A stretch of 64,000 nucleotides of DNA from Microcyclospora pomicola (GCA_002786065.1 NHNY01000013.1:310001-374000), one strand, 5' to 3'; positions 33,889 through 44,454 are shown, numbered from the stretch's first letter. The notes: generated by a model not told the origin, from the sequence alone. Translations and numbers: made by a program.

Positions 33889-35010
33889 ATGGCTTACTGC
33901 ATGTCGCAACAAAATGCCGCCGCGCTGGAGCACTTCATCTACCTGCCCGTCAACCAGGACATGATCTCCTACCTTGCTCTCAAAGCCTCACAGGTCATCC
34001 GCTGTGAAGGTCAAGCAGAGCAAACCAGATCGCACCCACCCACCCCACCGACCACGCCTCCACAACATGCTGCGGATCGTCAGATCCCTTCGTTGGAGCT
34101 GTTCATTGGTAACCTTGTCGAACGGTCGCACGTTCAGGTGCCTACCTTGATGACGTCGCTTGTTTACCTGGCCAGGCTTCAACAACGGTTGCCTCCGGTC
34201 GCCAAGGGCATGAAGTGCACTGCCCACCGCATCTTCCTTGCATCGCTTATTCTGGCCGCCAAGAACCTGAACGACTCCTCACCCAAGAACAAGCACTGGG
34301 CTCGTTACACCACCGTCCGTGGGTACGACAACTTCGGCTTCAGCCTCACCGAGGTCAACTTGATGGAGAAGCAATTACTTGGTCTGCTCGAGTGGGACTT
34401 GAGAGTCACCGAGGATGACCTCTACTTCCACCTTGAGCCTTTCCTCGCGCCCATCCGCTCCCACTTGGCCAACAAGCGGGTTGAGTTGGAGATCCAGATC
34501 CGCGAGGAGCAACGCCAAGCTGAGCTCGCTGCTGCCATTGCTGCTGCAGAGCAACAACGCCGCACTGCGCTTGACGCTGTCCGCTACTACGAGTCGCCAC
34601 GATCAGTAACCAACGAGTATGCTTACCGTACTGCATACTACGGCCACTCATCACTGTCGTCGTCTCGTGCGCCATCTCGTACACCATCATTGTCGCCACC
34701 CACTCGCAGCCGTTCAAAGGCTTCGTACTCCTCTGCAGACTCATACACCATGTCATCCTCACCAGTCAGCATTGCATCTTCCTACAGCGAGGTGTTGGCG
34801 GATGAGGTACCCGTCCACATCCAGCAGTACGACGCCACACAACACCCATCTCACATCAACATCGCACCTCTCAAACAGCCTTACTCGTTGGCGATGGACC
34901 ACCAGCTCTCCGTAAAGAAGAGCAAACCTGGCAACATCTTCTCTCGTTTCCTCCCGACCATGACCCGCCCGCAGATGCTTCAGCAGCATGTTCCGGTGCA
35001 CGGGTATTGA
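33889..35010 (+). CDS. Pcl1/2-type cyclin (Pho85-like CDK partner)
   Basis: Intronless, 373 residues. The cyclin box covers about residues 65-190: LELFIGNLVERSHVQVPTL, LVYLARLQQRLPPVAKGM, HRIFLASLILAAKNLNDSS, then NKHWARYT and the LTEVNLMEKQLLGLLEWDLRV helix. This is the Pcl-type pattern (PclA/Pcl1/Pcl2) rather than a B-type or Cln cyclin. Such cyclins direct Pho85-like kinases in G1 progression, polarity and, in Aspergillus, conidiation. After the box come an Arg/Glu/Ala-rich helix and a Ser/Thr-Pro-rich tail with SRAPSRTPSLSPPTRS, a likely phosphorylation and turnover region. Ser/Thr-Pro sites fit cell-cycle control. The long leader with upstream ATGs suggests translational control as well. 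Confidence 0.92.
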   Translation: MAYCMSQQNAAALEHFIYLPVNQDMISYLALKASQVIRCEGQAEQTRSHPPTPPTTPPQHAADRQIPSLELFIGNLVERSHVQVPTLMTSLVYLARLQQRLPPVAKGMKCTAHRIFLASLILAAKNLNDSSPKNKHWARYTTVRGYDNFGFSLTEVNLMEKQLLGLLEWDLRVTEDDLYFHLEPFLAPIRSHLANKRVELEIQIREEQRQAELAAAIAAAEQQRRTALDAVRYYESPRSVTNEYAYRTAYYGHSSLSSSRAPSRTPSLSPPTRSRSKASYSSADSYTMSSSPVSIASSYSEVLADEVPVHIQQYDATQHPSHINIAPLKQPYSLAMDHQLSVKKSKPGNIFSRFLPTMTRPQMLQQHVPVHGY

Positions 35011-35771
35011 GTGGGTCGGTGGCTGCACATTTTACATGACTTTCCTTGGTTACTCATCACTCGGGGCAACGGAAAATTCTCAGGCAATGCATGGTACACG
35101 GCGTCGTTGCTTGGAACCACGACTGGATCGTTTTCCTCTTTCTTTATCATGAAGCATGATCTTGATACCATTAGTTAGCATTTCACGGCGTTGATGTTTT
35201 GGGGTTTGAGGTGGGGTGGGCGTGGTTGACGATGGCATTACTACGAGTCACTATCAACTTGATGACGGATGGTTGTTGACGGATACAATCTTATGGCATC
35301 CCATGTGTAAACATATAGACATCACCGCAATCCAGGCATCGCGCTCCAAACATGCGTTTGAGTTCGATGTTTGGGGTTGTTGGAACGAACACGAGTCTTC
35401 CTCCTCATCTTCGCTATCCTCTCCTCTCCTCTCATCTTGCTTCCATCTACGATATCGCCTGATTTGCCTCGTAGCCGTGTTCGCACGGTAGGTAGGTACC
35501 TTCCCCTGCATGCCCGAAGTGAACGAATACGTAAACATGCATCCGTGCATGCATGCATGCATGTATACAATGGAAATGAATGCATGTTGATATATGTGCA
35601 GATGTATAACGTAGGTATATACATGTCTCCATCTCTTCTGATGATAAGATAAGACATGCTATGGTCTAAACAAGCACACCTCCTCCTGCAATTTCTCATG
35701 CGGCCCCTGTATGTCTGCATAAGTACCTGCATATCTGTCTGTCTGTCTGCTTGTATGTTCGCATGTCTGCT

Positions 35772-35849
35772 TGTATGCATGTCCGCGTATTGTATATTCG
35801 TAAGTCTACATGTATGCATGTCCGCGTATTGTATATTCGTAAGTCTACA
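35772..35849. repeat. Exact 39-bp tandem duplication
   Basis: The unit starting TGTATGCATGTCCGCG occurs at 35772-35810 and is repeated without change at 35811-35849. The surrounding 300 bp are rich in TGTC, TGCA and ATGC runs, so replication slippage is the likely origin. Confidence 0.9.
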
Positions 35850-36039
35850 TGCATGCTTGCGCCGCGTATAGATACCATTCGATCGACGCGCGGCCAGGTG
35901 AGGCTGGAGTGTTAGAATTATCGTGGGAATATGAATCTTCCTGTTATTGTTCATTGTTGTTGTTATTGTCTTCAGCCACTCGAATACGTTAGTCGAGACT
36001 TGCTACCTAAACAGGCGGTTTGGGTTCGATGACTTGTTG

Positions 36040-36260
36040 AGGCCGGGTATTCTATGGAGTACTCTATGAGGCTGGATACTCTATGAGGCTGGATATGGAT
36101 ATTGATGGGGCTGGGTATGGGTACTTGATGAGGCAGGAGTAGAATATGAGGCTGGGCACTGGATCAGGCTGGATAGAGTATGAGGTTGGGTATTCTATGA
36201 GGCTGTTGATGGGTGCTCTATGAGGTTGCCTTAGGTTCCCTGTGAGGCTGGATACTCTTC
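36040..36260. repeat. Degenerate minisatellite, ATGAGGCTGG unit
   Basis: About ten diverged copies of a unit near ATGAGGCTGGATACTCT lie head to tail, with units varying from about 15 to 30 nt. The clearest are three consecutive ones around 36066-36098. It lies between the cyclin and the cutinase. Confidence 0.8.
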
Positions 36261-36959
36261 TCTACACTACCAGGCTGAACATGGACGTCGAGGTACTTCA
36301 CATCATCTCCGTATTGACGGCCGAGGTCATGCTTGTGCCTTTTAAAAATGCAGCGGTGTCTTCCGGTCGATGCACGCCGTATCTGTATCTATGTCTTGCG
36401 TTGGCGCGAGCGGCGAGACGATTTCTTGCGTAGCAACATGAAACATGAGACACTCACTGTACGTTGCCATACTCTATGTACTCGTAGACCACTTGGCTTA
36501 ATCAGAATAGAGTAGTCATCTCGCTTCTCTTTCGAGTTCGTTGAGAACTGGCATTGGAGTTACGATATCTTGATCGATTCATTGAGGTGAGTATCATCGT
36601 CAAGCAGACTCCACTTCTAAGTTGTCGACGAACTGTACGGCGATAGGATGGGGAAACTTGATACGTTGAAATGGTGCTATCTCGATTTGACAGTATGCCA
36701 CGTTCCGGCTGAGAGATCATGGTGATGTATTGGCCAGAGCGTATGTACAGTCTCATGCAGACATAACATTGACATGCGGATCACAAGAGGACAGGAAGAA
36801 TAGAGTGACCATAAAGATCTCTGTACATTTGGTTCATAGCTAGATACTGCGCGTCTCTGCTTTTCCAGTCATGGGTCATCAACAGCATCAACAACATCAT
36901 CGAGCATGGCCGCCATCCACCACACGAAGCAGCGACCAGAGGACAAGCATATCATTCCC

Positions 36960-38061
36960 TTACTTGGTGGTCGCCTCAAGGATCTTGACGGCCGCAGCGA
37001 CGTTCGAGCCGTAGCTCAAATGGGCGAGCGAGACGGAGAATGTGCCGTTGCACACGCCGTCCGCGGTCATGCAGAAGACATGACGAGGGCCGGTGTACTG
37101 GCCGATTTTGGCGCCGTCGAAGGGGTCGCCGAAGTTGACGACGTTCTGTGGGGGAGCAACATGGGTCAGTCTGGGGACGATCTTTACATAGGCTTTGGCG
37201 GATGACATACCTTGACGTGTGCGACATCAGCTTTGGGAGCGCGAGCGAGGGCCTGGAGATCAAATCTGTCAGTACGAGATCATGTCACGCGTCTAATACG
37301 ATGAAAAACGCCACTCACATTACGGACGACCATGGCGCCCTGACTGTATCCGCTCATGGCAATGATCGAGTTCGGGCAGTCGGTGACGGCCTGGTGCAGG
37401 ACACCACGAGTGGTGACTCCTCCAGGAAGACCCAGGCAGTAGTCGTTGTCGAAGCTGTTGTCGTACGACACACCCCGGATGTCCCACTCGGTGGCATTCA
37501 AGGACGACTGAAGCATGGGTCCGATGGTGATGCCCAGGTCAAAGGGCTCACCGGTGCCCTTGGCGAAGATGAGGATCTTGGGCTTGCAGGTGGTCGTCGC
37601 GCGCTTGGTGGCCTTGCCGTTCACGGTGACCGTGTTGACGCCGGGAGGGTTGGAGTCCAACGCGGCATCTCCGCCGTGGGCGGCGCAGTATGCCTGTTGG
37701 CCGGAGATGGCGGCGTAGATGGCATTCTTCACGGCCGGGAAGTAGCGGACGATGCAGCAGTTGCCGTCGCTGGTGTAGCCAGCGGGATAGGAGGGGTATG
37801 AGTCTGCAGCAGATGTTAGTGGGAGGGAGGGAGGATATCTCGATCGGGAAGCGTACAGTCGGTGGCACCAGTCGAGCCAGCAATGGTGGCGATCTCACAG
37901 CTCTGGTTGCGGCATGCGCCAGCATCCTGACGAGGGAGGATGGCCTGAGCACCTGCTGGAAGGGCAGCCTCAGCATCTCCCAGAAGGATTGGCGAGCTGA
38001 ACACTGGAGTGACGCTCAAGGCGAGCAGAGCCAACGACGACTTGACGAGGGAGGAGGCCAT
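36960..38061 (-). CDS. Cutinase-family serine esterase, secreted
   Basis: Four exons with clean signals: 38061-37857, 37803-37319, 37252-37211 and 37145-36960, giving 305 residues. Introns of 53, 66 and 65 nt have GTACGC, GTGAGT and GTATGT donors. The protein starts with a signal peptide (SSLALLALSVTPVFSSP). The esterase core follows: ILIFAKGTGEP, the nucleophile elbow GYSQG, the Asp within TADGVC and the His in AHLSYGS. These form the cutinase Ser-Asp-His triad. Cys residues at family positions suggest disulfides. The segment before the core (residues 20-100) is longer than in classical 210-residue cutinases and is Cys-containing, nearer to cutinase-like or acetylxylan-esterase-like members. 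It acts outside the cell on cutin or other esters and suggests a plant-associated or saprotrophic life. A UstYa-like gene diverges from it 827 bp away. Confidence 0.88.
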
Positions 38062-38888
38062 GACTGATGATGGAGTTGTTGATGGACACCGCTTGAGAAG
38101 TTCCCGGAGATCCTCTGTGGCGCCATGCTGGGGATGTGGTCTGGATTTATGTATTGCTCCCCAGCACAATTGTTGCCCGGCGTCAGGACGAAGCCGCGGT
38201 GTTTGATTGCATTGTGAGAGTTTCGGCGAAAGAGGTTAAAGATGTGTCGTATTCAGGTACGAAACGGCTTTCCCCGCATGTGCCGTTGACTGAAACTTGC
38301 AGACGAGAAAGATGAACGATGCGCATTCCCAGATCGACCTAACGTGTGGAAGTGTAGCCGAACGGACGGCATAAATGGCCCAGTGGCTTGGAGAAGAGTA
38401 CACCGAAGCCTAGAACGCTGTACAATACCTGCAAGCCACTCGGTCGGCGGGTTGCAACAAGGTGCAGAAGCTGTTGAAGTCAAGCATTCTTGGTATGTTC
38501 AAGTGACTGGTAGAGTGTCAACAGTAGTGTCAAGTGTCAATCACACTCTAGACTTTGCGGGGAAGATCGACCGACTAGCAGGGAGAATAGAGAATACGAA
38601 GCAGTACTGTACTGTACCTAAGGTAACTTTCTAAACGAGCCGAGACGTGATCGACGACCTCCACACTCCACGGCACATTTATGCACAAGTCAATGCACTC
38701 CGCAGGCTTCTGGTCTGTTCCTGCTTCCGAGGAGAGCATGGGTAGCGTGGAGAGAGCCGTTGTAGTCGAATAGAGTGGGTAGTTGTGGTTAGCTGTAACT
38801 TAGAAATCGAGAGTCCAACATCCTCTCAGTCTCTGGCTCTTCCTCACGTCCATCCACTGCTGTCGGGACTCCTCTCTCATCCCCCATC
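38062..38888. promoter_or_regulatory. Divergent intergenic region, cutinase and UstYa-like genes
   Basis: Should hold both promoters. On the cutinase side a minus-strand ACATAAAT lies about 85-95 nt upstream of its ATG. No other gene is supported. Confidence 0.4.
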
Positions 38889-39777
38889 ATGGCCTCCCTC
38901 GAGCAGCAGCGGTCCTCTCGACAATCTCTCCTCTCCGCTTCAGAGGAGAAGGAAGACATGGTCGTGTACGTCCAGAAACGGCGCTCGCGGTGGTCGCTGT
39001 TCCGCTCGTGGTTCGGGTCCTTCGCATTGGGTGTATTATGCACTTCCTTCTTCTTCGCCATCTACATCGTCCACGACCACCGAGCCCCAGCCAGCAAAGG
39101 TTACTCGTTCGCCGAGACAGATGCGCTGCCATCCGTTCCAATGGAAACCGTCGTCTTCGAAGCAGATCCCATCTTCTCCGAGCGACCAACGGACGATTCG
39201 GACTTCGCGTGGAACATGCTCCTTCCAGTGAGTAATATCTCCGTTACGACCATCTCCGACATGACTTACTGACGGTTTCCCTCCACAGCCAGGAAGAGGT
39301 TACGTCTTCGTCTCCGACAGCGAAGCCCGCGGTCTCGCGCCTGGCCAGGACACGCCCTCGGGCCCCATCTACTCCGTCGCCATGTACCACCAGCTGCACT
39401 GCCTCGCGCGCCTGCGCAAGCTGCACTGGGTCTTCAAGGACGGCATCGTGACGGGCGAGGACGCGCTCGCGCGCTCCTTCGCCGGCCGCGTCGACACCGG
39501 CCACGCCCAGCACTGCTTCGACTACCTGCGCCAGGCTATCCTGTGCAATGGCGACATGACCCTCGAATGGCCCAAGCAGGACGGACCGTCCTCAGGCGCG
39601 GCCGTGGATGGTTGGGGCATCCCGCATACGTGCAAGTCTCCGGTGAGTTTGAACATGGTTTTGCTTGCTCTTGGTTGTTGGCCATGGTAGACTGACGATG
39701 TCCTACAGACTGCCATCAAATCCTACATGGACGAGTTCCATTTCAACCAAAGCGTGTTCATCGATGCTGCCGGATGA
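38889..39777 (+). CDS. UstYa-like (DUF3328) membrane-anchored oxidase-type protein
   Basis: Three exons: 38889-39227, 39289-39642 and 39709-39777, giving 253 residues, the usual family size. Introns have GTGAGT donors and CTGAC branch sites. A basic N-terminus (QKRRSRWSLF) precedes a single membrane span at about residues 41-61, so this is probably a type II membrane protein. The two HxxHC motifs that define DUF3328/UstYa proteins are present: HQLHC (147-151) and HAQHC (185-189), followed by LRQAILCNGDMTLE. Family members catalyse oxidative cyclisation or halogenation in fungal ribosomal-peptide and other secondary-metabolite pathways (for example ustiloxin and cyclochlorotine). No precursor-peptide gene, P450 or transporter is recognisable nearby, so the partner pathway is unknown. 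It converges with the stress-protein gene. Confidence 0.88.
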
Positions 39778-40491
39778 AGGAAAGATGTTCCTCCATATGC
39801 GAATATGTTGACTTGTTGGCTCCTGCGGCGATACTGTATTACTGGATTGTCAGGCAAAGGAGCAGATTTCAATATCCGACCAAGCTCGACCGACCGGACT
39901 GTTCGAATGCGATCACAAGAGAGCTGGCTGATCTTTATCCAATATGCCTATCATCAGACCAGATCTCGTGATTGCAAGCGACGCATGAAGGTGTCACGAA
40001 TCGGTCACGAGAAACCCCCGGCCTCACCCTCGTCCTTGGCTGCATTGCCAGTAAAGACATGAGAGGGAGACACTCGTACAGGCCGGTGCCGAGGCAAATC
40101 CCGCGAAGTCAAGACAGTGGGTTTGGAAGTGGCATGGGTCGAGGAGAGGGCTGTTCGGGTGGGCGCGATACGACGCTGTCCGAGGAGGTCGTCGCCTCTC
40201 TTGCTCAGAACTGAAGAAGGACATATGCGGGCCTGTACCTCAGTACCTCGCGAGATCCAATTTGCATCAGAGGGACCGCAAATGAGACAATACTGTGGTT
40301 AAAGCATACAACTCTATAGGGGCGGTGTGGAAGATAATGTGAAAGAGCGGTATCGGTGCTCGACTTGTACAGCTGTGGAAGAGTAGAAATATGCACATGA
40401 AGCTAGCGTTGGCAGAGAGTAGCCTCTGACGGAGCATGTGAAAGCTACTTAACAATTCGCCGCCGTGATTCCACTCCACAACTCTCCTCCC
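39778..40491. other. Convergent 3' region, 0.7 kb
   Basis: Between the ends of the UstYa-like and universal-stress-protein genes. No gene recognised. Confidence 0.5.
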
Positions 40492-42132
40492 TCAATCAAT
40501 CCCGACCTTATCCCAACTGATCTTCGTCTTCGGCGCCTCGATGACATTACTGAACCGGCCCGTGCGACCGGTGCCAGAGTACGCCGGCAGCGTGCCATCG
40601 CGATTCCGCTTGGCGGGCTGGGCGTGCTTGCGCAGTTTCTTGCGCGCCACCATGACCGGCACCGAACTCTTAGTGACGAGATAGTTGGAGAAGCTGCCGA
40701 GCAGGACGCCCTTCATGGCGGAGCGGCCGCGCGATCCGATGATAACCAGCGTCGGCGAGAGGAAGTCGATGACCTCGGTGATCATGTGGCGTGGTGACTT
40801 GCAGTGGAAGATCTCGACCACCACGCGCACTTGCAGACGGGTCTTGCGGAGGAGCTGCACGCATCGCTGCGTGATGTCTTCGATCACGCGGCGTCGCTCC
40901 ACTTCGGCGGAGTCGTATAGGCCGGCGCTGCGGCTACGTGTGTCTCCTGGAGCCGAAGACCGGGCGAGAGGTGATGGTCCAGGAGCGCTGGGGTGGACTT
41001 GGTTGGCGGGCAGGCCCTTGACGATGGCGGCGGTGTCGCGTACGCTTTCCGCGCCGTGGCCGATGTCGACGCCGGTCTCTTCGTCGACAGCATAGACTGC
41101 GAATAAGGTGTCGCCGTCTCGTAGGACGGTACCGATGGTCCACTCGAGCGCATACTCAGATTCGGGTGACAGGTCGGTGGCGACCAGGTACATTCGTTGT
41201 CGCTTGCGACCTTCTTCAGCTTCGCGCTGGAAGTGTGCATAGTCTCCTCGTATGATCTGTCGTATCACACGGTGCGCGGACGGTGTGCTGTGAACGGCAG
41301 ACATGGTGAGTGACAACTTCTGCGCTGCTCTCAACTCGGAGTGGCTTTCTTCATCCGACCCGAACGGGGTCGAGGCTGCAGAAGGCATGTAGTCAAACGC
41401 CGTACTGGGATGGACGCGCTTCTTTTCTGACGGCGCAGTGAGATGTGCCTGGAATGAGAGCTTGCTTTGCCCTTTCGTAGGATCCGGCTTCGCTCCATCC
41501 CCAAAGTCCGCTTCAGAGTCGACACTTTCATCTCGTAGGTTGAGGGATTTGCCGGCGGTCGTCCTTCCAGGCTCGGGGCGCTTCCTACCTCGCCCTCGCT
41601 TAGATTCGCCGTCCGTGTCGTTGTCGTTATCAGCATCTGCATCGTCGTCGCTGTCATGTCGCTCCTCGCCAGGCGATGGCGGGTCTTCCTGAAGCCGACC
41701 CCCTTCAGAGCCATCGACAGAATCGCTCATGTTCCTCCTATGGACACTACTGATACTGCGTGGTCTTCGTGGATCGTTGGGTCCAAGGTCGCCTGGTAGG
41801 GGTGCTGGCGAGCGTGGACGGCGGGGGTCTTTCGCACCCAGGTCGCCTGGTAGCTTGATTTTACCAGAACCATACACAGCCGACATGGCGCCCGGTCGTC
41901 TCCGATCTGGAATTGGGTTTCCGAGCCGATCGAACTTCGGACGAGGAGAGTAGTAGTCATCCTGTCCGAGATGTGCTCGCTCGTCGGCAGGCGGCGATGT
42001 GGGAGGCGATTGCGGTGGCGATGTAGGCAGGGCTCCATCCCGGGTGGGAGACGAGGACTCGTTCTTGTCGGCTTGCTCATCTACGACCACACTGACTGGT
42101 GCAGGCGGGACATCATCGTCGGTTCTAGCCAT
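40492..42132 (-). CDS. Universal stress protein (UspA) family protein
   Basis: Single exon, 546 residues. The first 290 residues are low-complexity and charged, with Ser-Pro sites and a repeated LPGDLGxxDPRRPRS unit (two copies about 25 residues apart). The Usp domain spans roughly residues 310-500: RMYLVATDLSPESEYALEWTIG, DTLFAVYAVDEETG, VRVVVEIFHCKSPRHMI and LVIIGSRGRSAMKG. The last leads into a G-x2-G-x9-G-S pattern typical of ATP-binding Usp proteins. A basic tail (RKKLRKHAQPAKRNRDG) follows. Fungal members are poorly studied; ATP binding and stress-linked signalling are inferred. The domain carries a Ser/Pro-rich insert of about 65 residues (near LPANQVHPSAPGPSPLARS) between its two halves. 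Cytosolic or nuclear location is likely, as there is no signal or membrane segment. Confidence 0.9.
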   Translation of the reverse strand: MARTDDDVPPAPVSVVVDEQADKNESSSPTRDGALPTSPPQSPPTSPPADERAHLGQDDYYSPRPKFDRLGNPIPDRRRPGAMSAVYGSGKIKLPGDLGAKDPRRPRSPAPLPGDLGPNDPRRPRSISSVHRRNMSDSVDGSEGGRLQEDPPSPGEERHDSDDDADADNDNDTDGESKRGRGRKRPEPGRTTAGKSLNLRDESVDSEADFGDGAKPDPTKGQSKLSFQAHLTAPSEKKRVHPSTAFDYMPSAASTPFGSDEESHSELRAAQKLSLTMSAVHSTPSAHRVIRQIIRGDYAHFQREAEEGRKRQRMYLVATDLSPESEYALEWTIGTVLRDGDTLFAVYAVDEETGVDIGHGAESVRDTAAIVKGLPANQVHPSAPGPSPLARSSAPGDTRSRSAGLYDSAEVERRRVIEDITQRCVQLLRKTRLQVRVVVEIFHCKSPRHMITEVIDFLSPTLVIIGSRGRSAMKGVLLGSFSNYLVTKSSVPVMVARKKLRKHAQPAKRNRDGTLPAYSGTGRTGRFSNVIEAPKTKISWDKVGID

Positions 42133-43230
42133 TTCGTACGTAGTTCTACAATTGTTCGGGCTGTTTCGTAGTCGCGAGACGCGCTGGCGGTAAGTGTTTC
42201 GACGATCCTGGGCAGAGATCCTATAAGGTAGAGTCGCTACCCTTCATGACATTCATCCGCTCACAAGAACTTGGCTGGCTCGATCAATCTCAATATGTCC
42301 AGTCGTTTGCGCGCACGCGACCCGCCAGATTGATATGTGAAGGTCCGACCCGACGAGACTGACCGCTCACTGTCGGGAGTGAAGCCAACGGAGCCGCGAC
42401 ACCAGAGGAGATTAAGGATCGGTGGCTTCGAAACAAGTTGGAAACAATGAGGGTGGTCTTGTTCAGTAGTGTTCTTGGTCGTTTCTCGAATGCCTTCGGA
42501 GTGATGGCGTGCGAGTGTTCGTGCTGGTGGCGCGAAGCCACTCACGTCTGACTTCCGCCGGCCGCTACGTTTTCCAAGGCACTTCCTTCATTCAAGCATT
42601 AGGTAAATGTCGCGACACGTGCCGTCGTATGCAATCCCGACTCTTTGCCAGATTTCATCCTGATCTAGAGACATCCCTTGTTCTCATCGACCTCAATATG
42701 GTGTGGCGGCAGCTTTTGTGCGATTCAATATACCTTCGCCATGGATATGGGTGTACCTGTGCTGTGCTGTACCTGACCTTAGGGTTGAGTTGACTGATGA
42801 TGATGATGAAAGTGCGGGGTCCTTGAGCTCCATCTACGCATACTCAACCCTGATCCTAACAATGTACGCAGCTTCAATGCTGATATCCCTATCTCTAATA
42901 CCGATGTACTCATCTCTGTTACCAGTATGCAGATTCGGGATACCTGATATGAAGCTGCCATGTGGCCTGGAGGCTGTACAACATGGTAGATAGATATTGG
43001 AGCATGCTAGGGATGTGATTCTCCCAGTGGGGCAACATCTACCTAAGGCACGCCGGACTATTCGGCCAGTGGAGAAGTCCGTCAGATCGTCCATGCAGAT
43101 GGATGGAAATAGAGTATGCTGGGATTAGTATAAAGCAACAGTATCCTCAAATGGCTCAGTTTCACTTCTCCATCATCCTCTCGCTGCCCCACTTCACACA
43201 TAACTAGCCATCTCGAAACATCACCCCAGC
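42133..43230. promoter_or_regulatory. Divergent intergenic region, Usp and Ayg1-like genes
   Basis: 1.1 kb separates the divergent starts and should contain both promoters. No gene recognised. A short GATGAT run lies near 42796-42807. Confidence 0.45.
43129..43135 (+). promoter_or_regulatory. TATA-like element of the Ayg1-like gene
   Basis: TATAAAG lies 96-102 nt upstream of the ATG at 43231, a typical distance for a TATA box. Confidence 0.4.
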
Positions 43231-44454
43231 ATGACGGACCCTCGAACTGGAGCCACCTGGATCCTCGGCGAGAAGTTCGACCAAAAGTACCCTCACCTAG
43301 AGTCCATCTCGGCCCTGTGGAACAAGAAGTGGAAGTTCCCGTGTGAGCGATCCCTCTACCCATTCCACGACGGCAAATACGAAGACTTCGCGCCCATCTT
43401 CGAGACCCTCATCGCGAAGAACATCCACGATGGCTACAGCGTGGAGTACACGAAAGAGTTCCTCCCGACGTGTGAAAGATTAGTCCAAGAGGCAGACCAA
43501 TTGCTAGAGGGAGGTGACAAGCAAGGAGCGATTGACGTCTATCTGAGAGCGTGTGCGTGCTACCGCATTGCGAGATTCCCGTACATCAACTCGGAGGTCA
43601 AAAAGGAGGCGTACGAGGCGCAGAAGAAGGCATACATCAAGGCTGCGTCGCTGTTTGAGGTGCCGATTAAGGACGTGGTGATTCCACACACGGCAGGAAT
43701 TGCGTCCGACGAGGGCAAAGAGGTGCCACTGTATGTCCGCATTCCGCCCGGAGCCTCGCAAGAGAAGCCTGTCCCGGCCGTCATACTCATGTGCGGTCTC
43801 GACGGCCACCGTCCGGACAACACCGTCCGCTCCAATGAATTCTTAGCGAGAGGCTGGGCGTCAATCATCGTCGATATTCCAGGCACTGCAGATGCCCCGG
43901 CGGCGCGCAACGATCCCAAGAGCGCCGATCGTATGTGGACCAGCATCCTCGACTGGATGGAGAAAGAAGGCGTGTACGACATGCGCAAGGTGCTCTGCTG
44001 GGGGCTCAGCGCAGGCGGCCACAACGCCATCCGTGCAGCACACACTCACGCCAAACGTCTGGCCGGTGCGGTTGGACAAGGAGCCGGCACACACCACTTC
44101 TTCTCGCGGGCATGGCTGGAAAAGGCCAAAGACCACGAATACCCGTGGACGGCCCTGCCGGCGCTCCGCGAGAAGTTCGGCTACAAGACCGAGGACGACA
44201 TGCTTGATAATGCACAGAAGGACTTCTCGCTGGTCGAGACGGGGATTGTGGATCTGCCGGCTACAAGATTGCTGCTGGTCAACGGCACGCATGACGGTCT
44301 GATGCCCATTGAGGATAGCATGCTCATGATGGAGTATGGCACGCCCAAGGAAGCGAGATTCTACTCTAAACTCCTTCATATGGGGTATCCGCCGGCCAAC
44401 TCGGCGGTGTATCCTTGGATGGAGCAAGTCATCGTGGGTGTAGGCGTGGCGTAG
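43231..44454 (+). CDS. ayg1: Ayg1-like polyketide-shortening hydrolase (DHN-melanin type)
   Basis: Intronless, 407 residues. The start WILGEKFDQKYPHLESISALWNKKW-type region (quoted loosely), a long helical cap with GGDKQGAIDVYLRACACYRIARFPYI, and an alpha/beta-hydrolase core match the Ayg1/WdYG1 family. The triad can be read: nucleophile Ser260 in GLSAGG, Asp355 in NGTHDG and His383 in LLHMGYP. Ayg1 of Aspergillus fumigatus shortens the heptaketide YWA1 to tetrahydroxynaphthalene, a precursor of DHN-melanin; the Exophiala homolog also acts in melanin formation. No polyketide synthase, scytalone dehydratase or THN reductase is seen in this window, so melanin function is inferred from the family. 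Related FrsA-like hydrolases of other roles remain possible. Confidence 0.85.
   Translation: MTDPRTGATWILGEKFDQKYPHLESISALWNKKWKFPCERSLYPFHDGKYEDFAPIFETLIAKNIHDGYSVEYTKEFLPTCERLVQEADQLLEGGDKQGAIDVYLRACACYRIARFPYINSEVKKEAYEAQKKAYIKAASLFEVPIKDVVIPHTAGIASDEGKEVPLYVRIPPGASQEKPVPAVILMCGLDGHRPDNTVRSNEFLARGWASIIVDIPGTADAPAARNDPKSADRMWTSILDWMEKEGVYDMRKVLCWGLSAGGHNAIRAAHTHAKRLAGAVGQGAGTHHFFSRAWLEKAKDHEYPWTALPALREKFGYKTEDDMLDNAQKDFSLVETGIVDLPATRLLLVNGTHDGLMPIEDSMLMMEYGTPKEARFYSKLLHMGYPPANSAVYPWMEQVIVGVGVA

Larger units (their letters stand above)
35011..36959. other. 1.95 kb of repeats and noncoding DNA
   Basis: Downstream of the cyclin and of the cutinase 3' end. It contains ATGC/TGCA-rich simple sequence around 35535-35565, a 39-bp tandem duplication and a degenerate minisatellite (both listed separately). 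No gene recognised; the minus-strand ORF over 35322-35954 is a product of the simple repeats. Confidence 0.55.

Noticed and set aside
35520-35880. TGTC/ATGC-rich repeats considered as a CRISPR-like array
   Set aside because: Head-to-tail exact copies without unique spacers in a eukaryotic context; this is microsatellite and slippage.
35322-35954. 210-codon minus-strand ORF
   Set aside because: Its repeated NIQYADMHTCRLT-like peptide comes from the 39-bp duplication and simple repeats, not from a protein gene.
38889-40491. Cutinase, UstYa-like and Ayg1-like genes considered as one secondary-metabolite cluster
   Set aside because: A stress-protein gene separates them and no synthase, precursor peptide, regulator or transporter is present.
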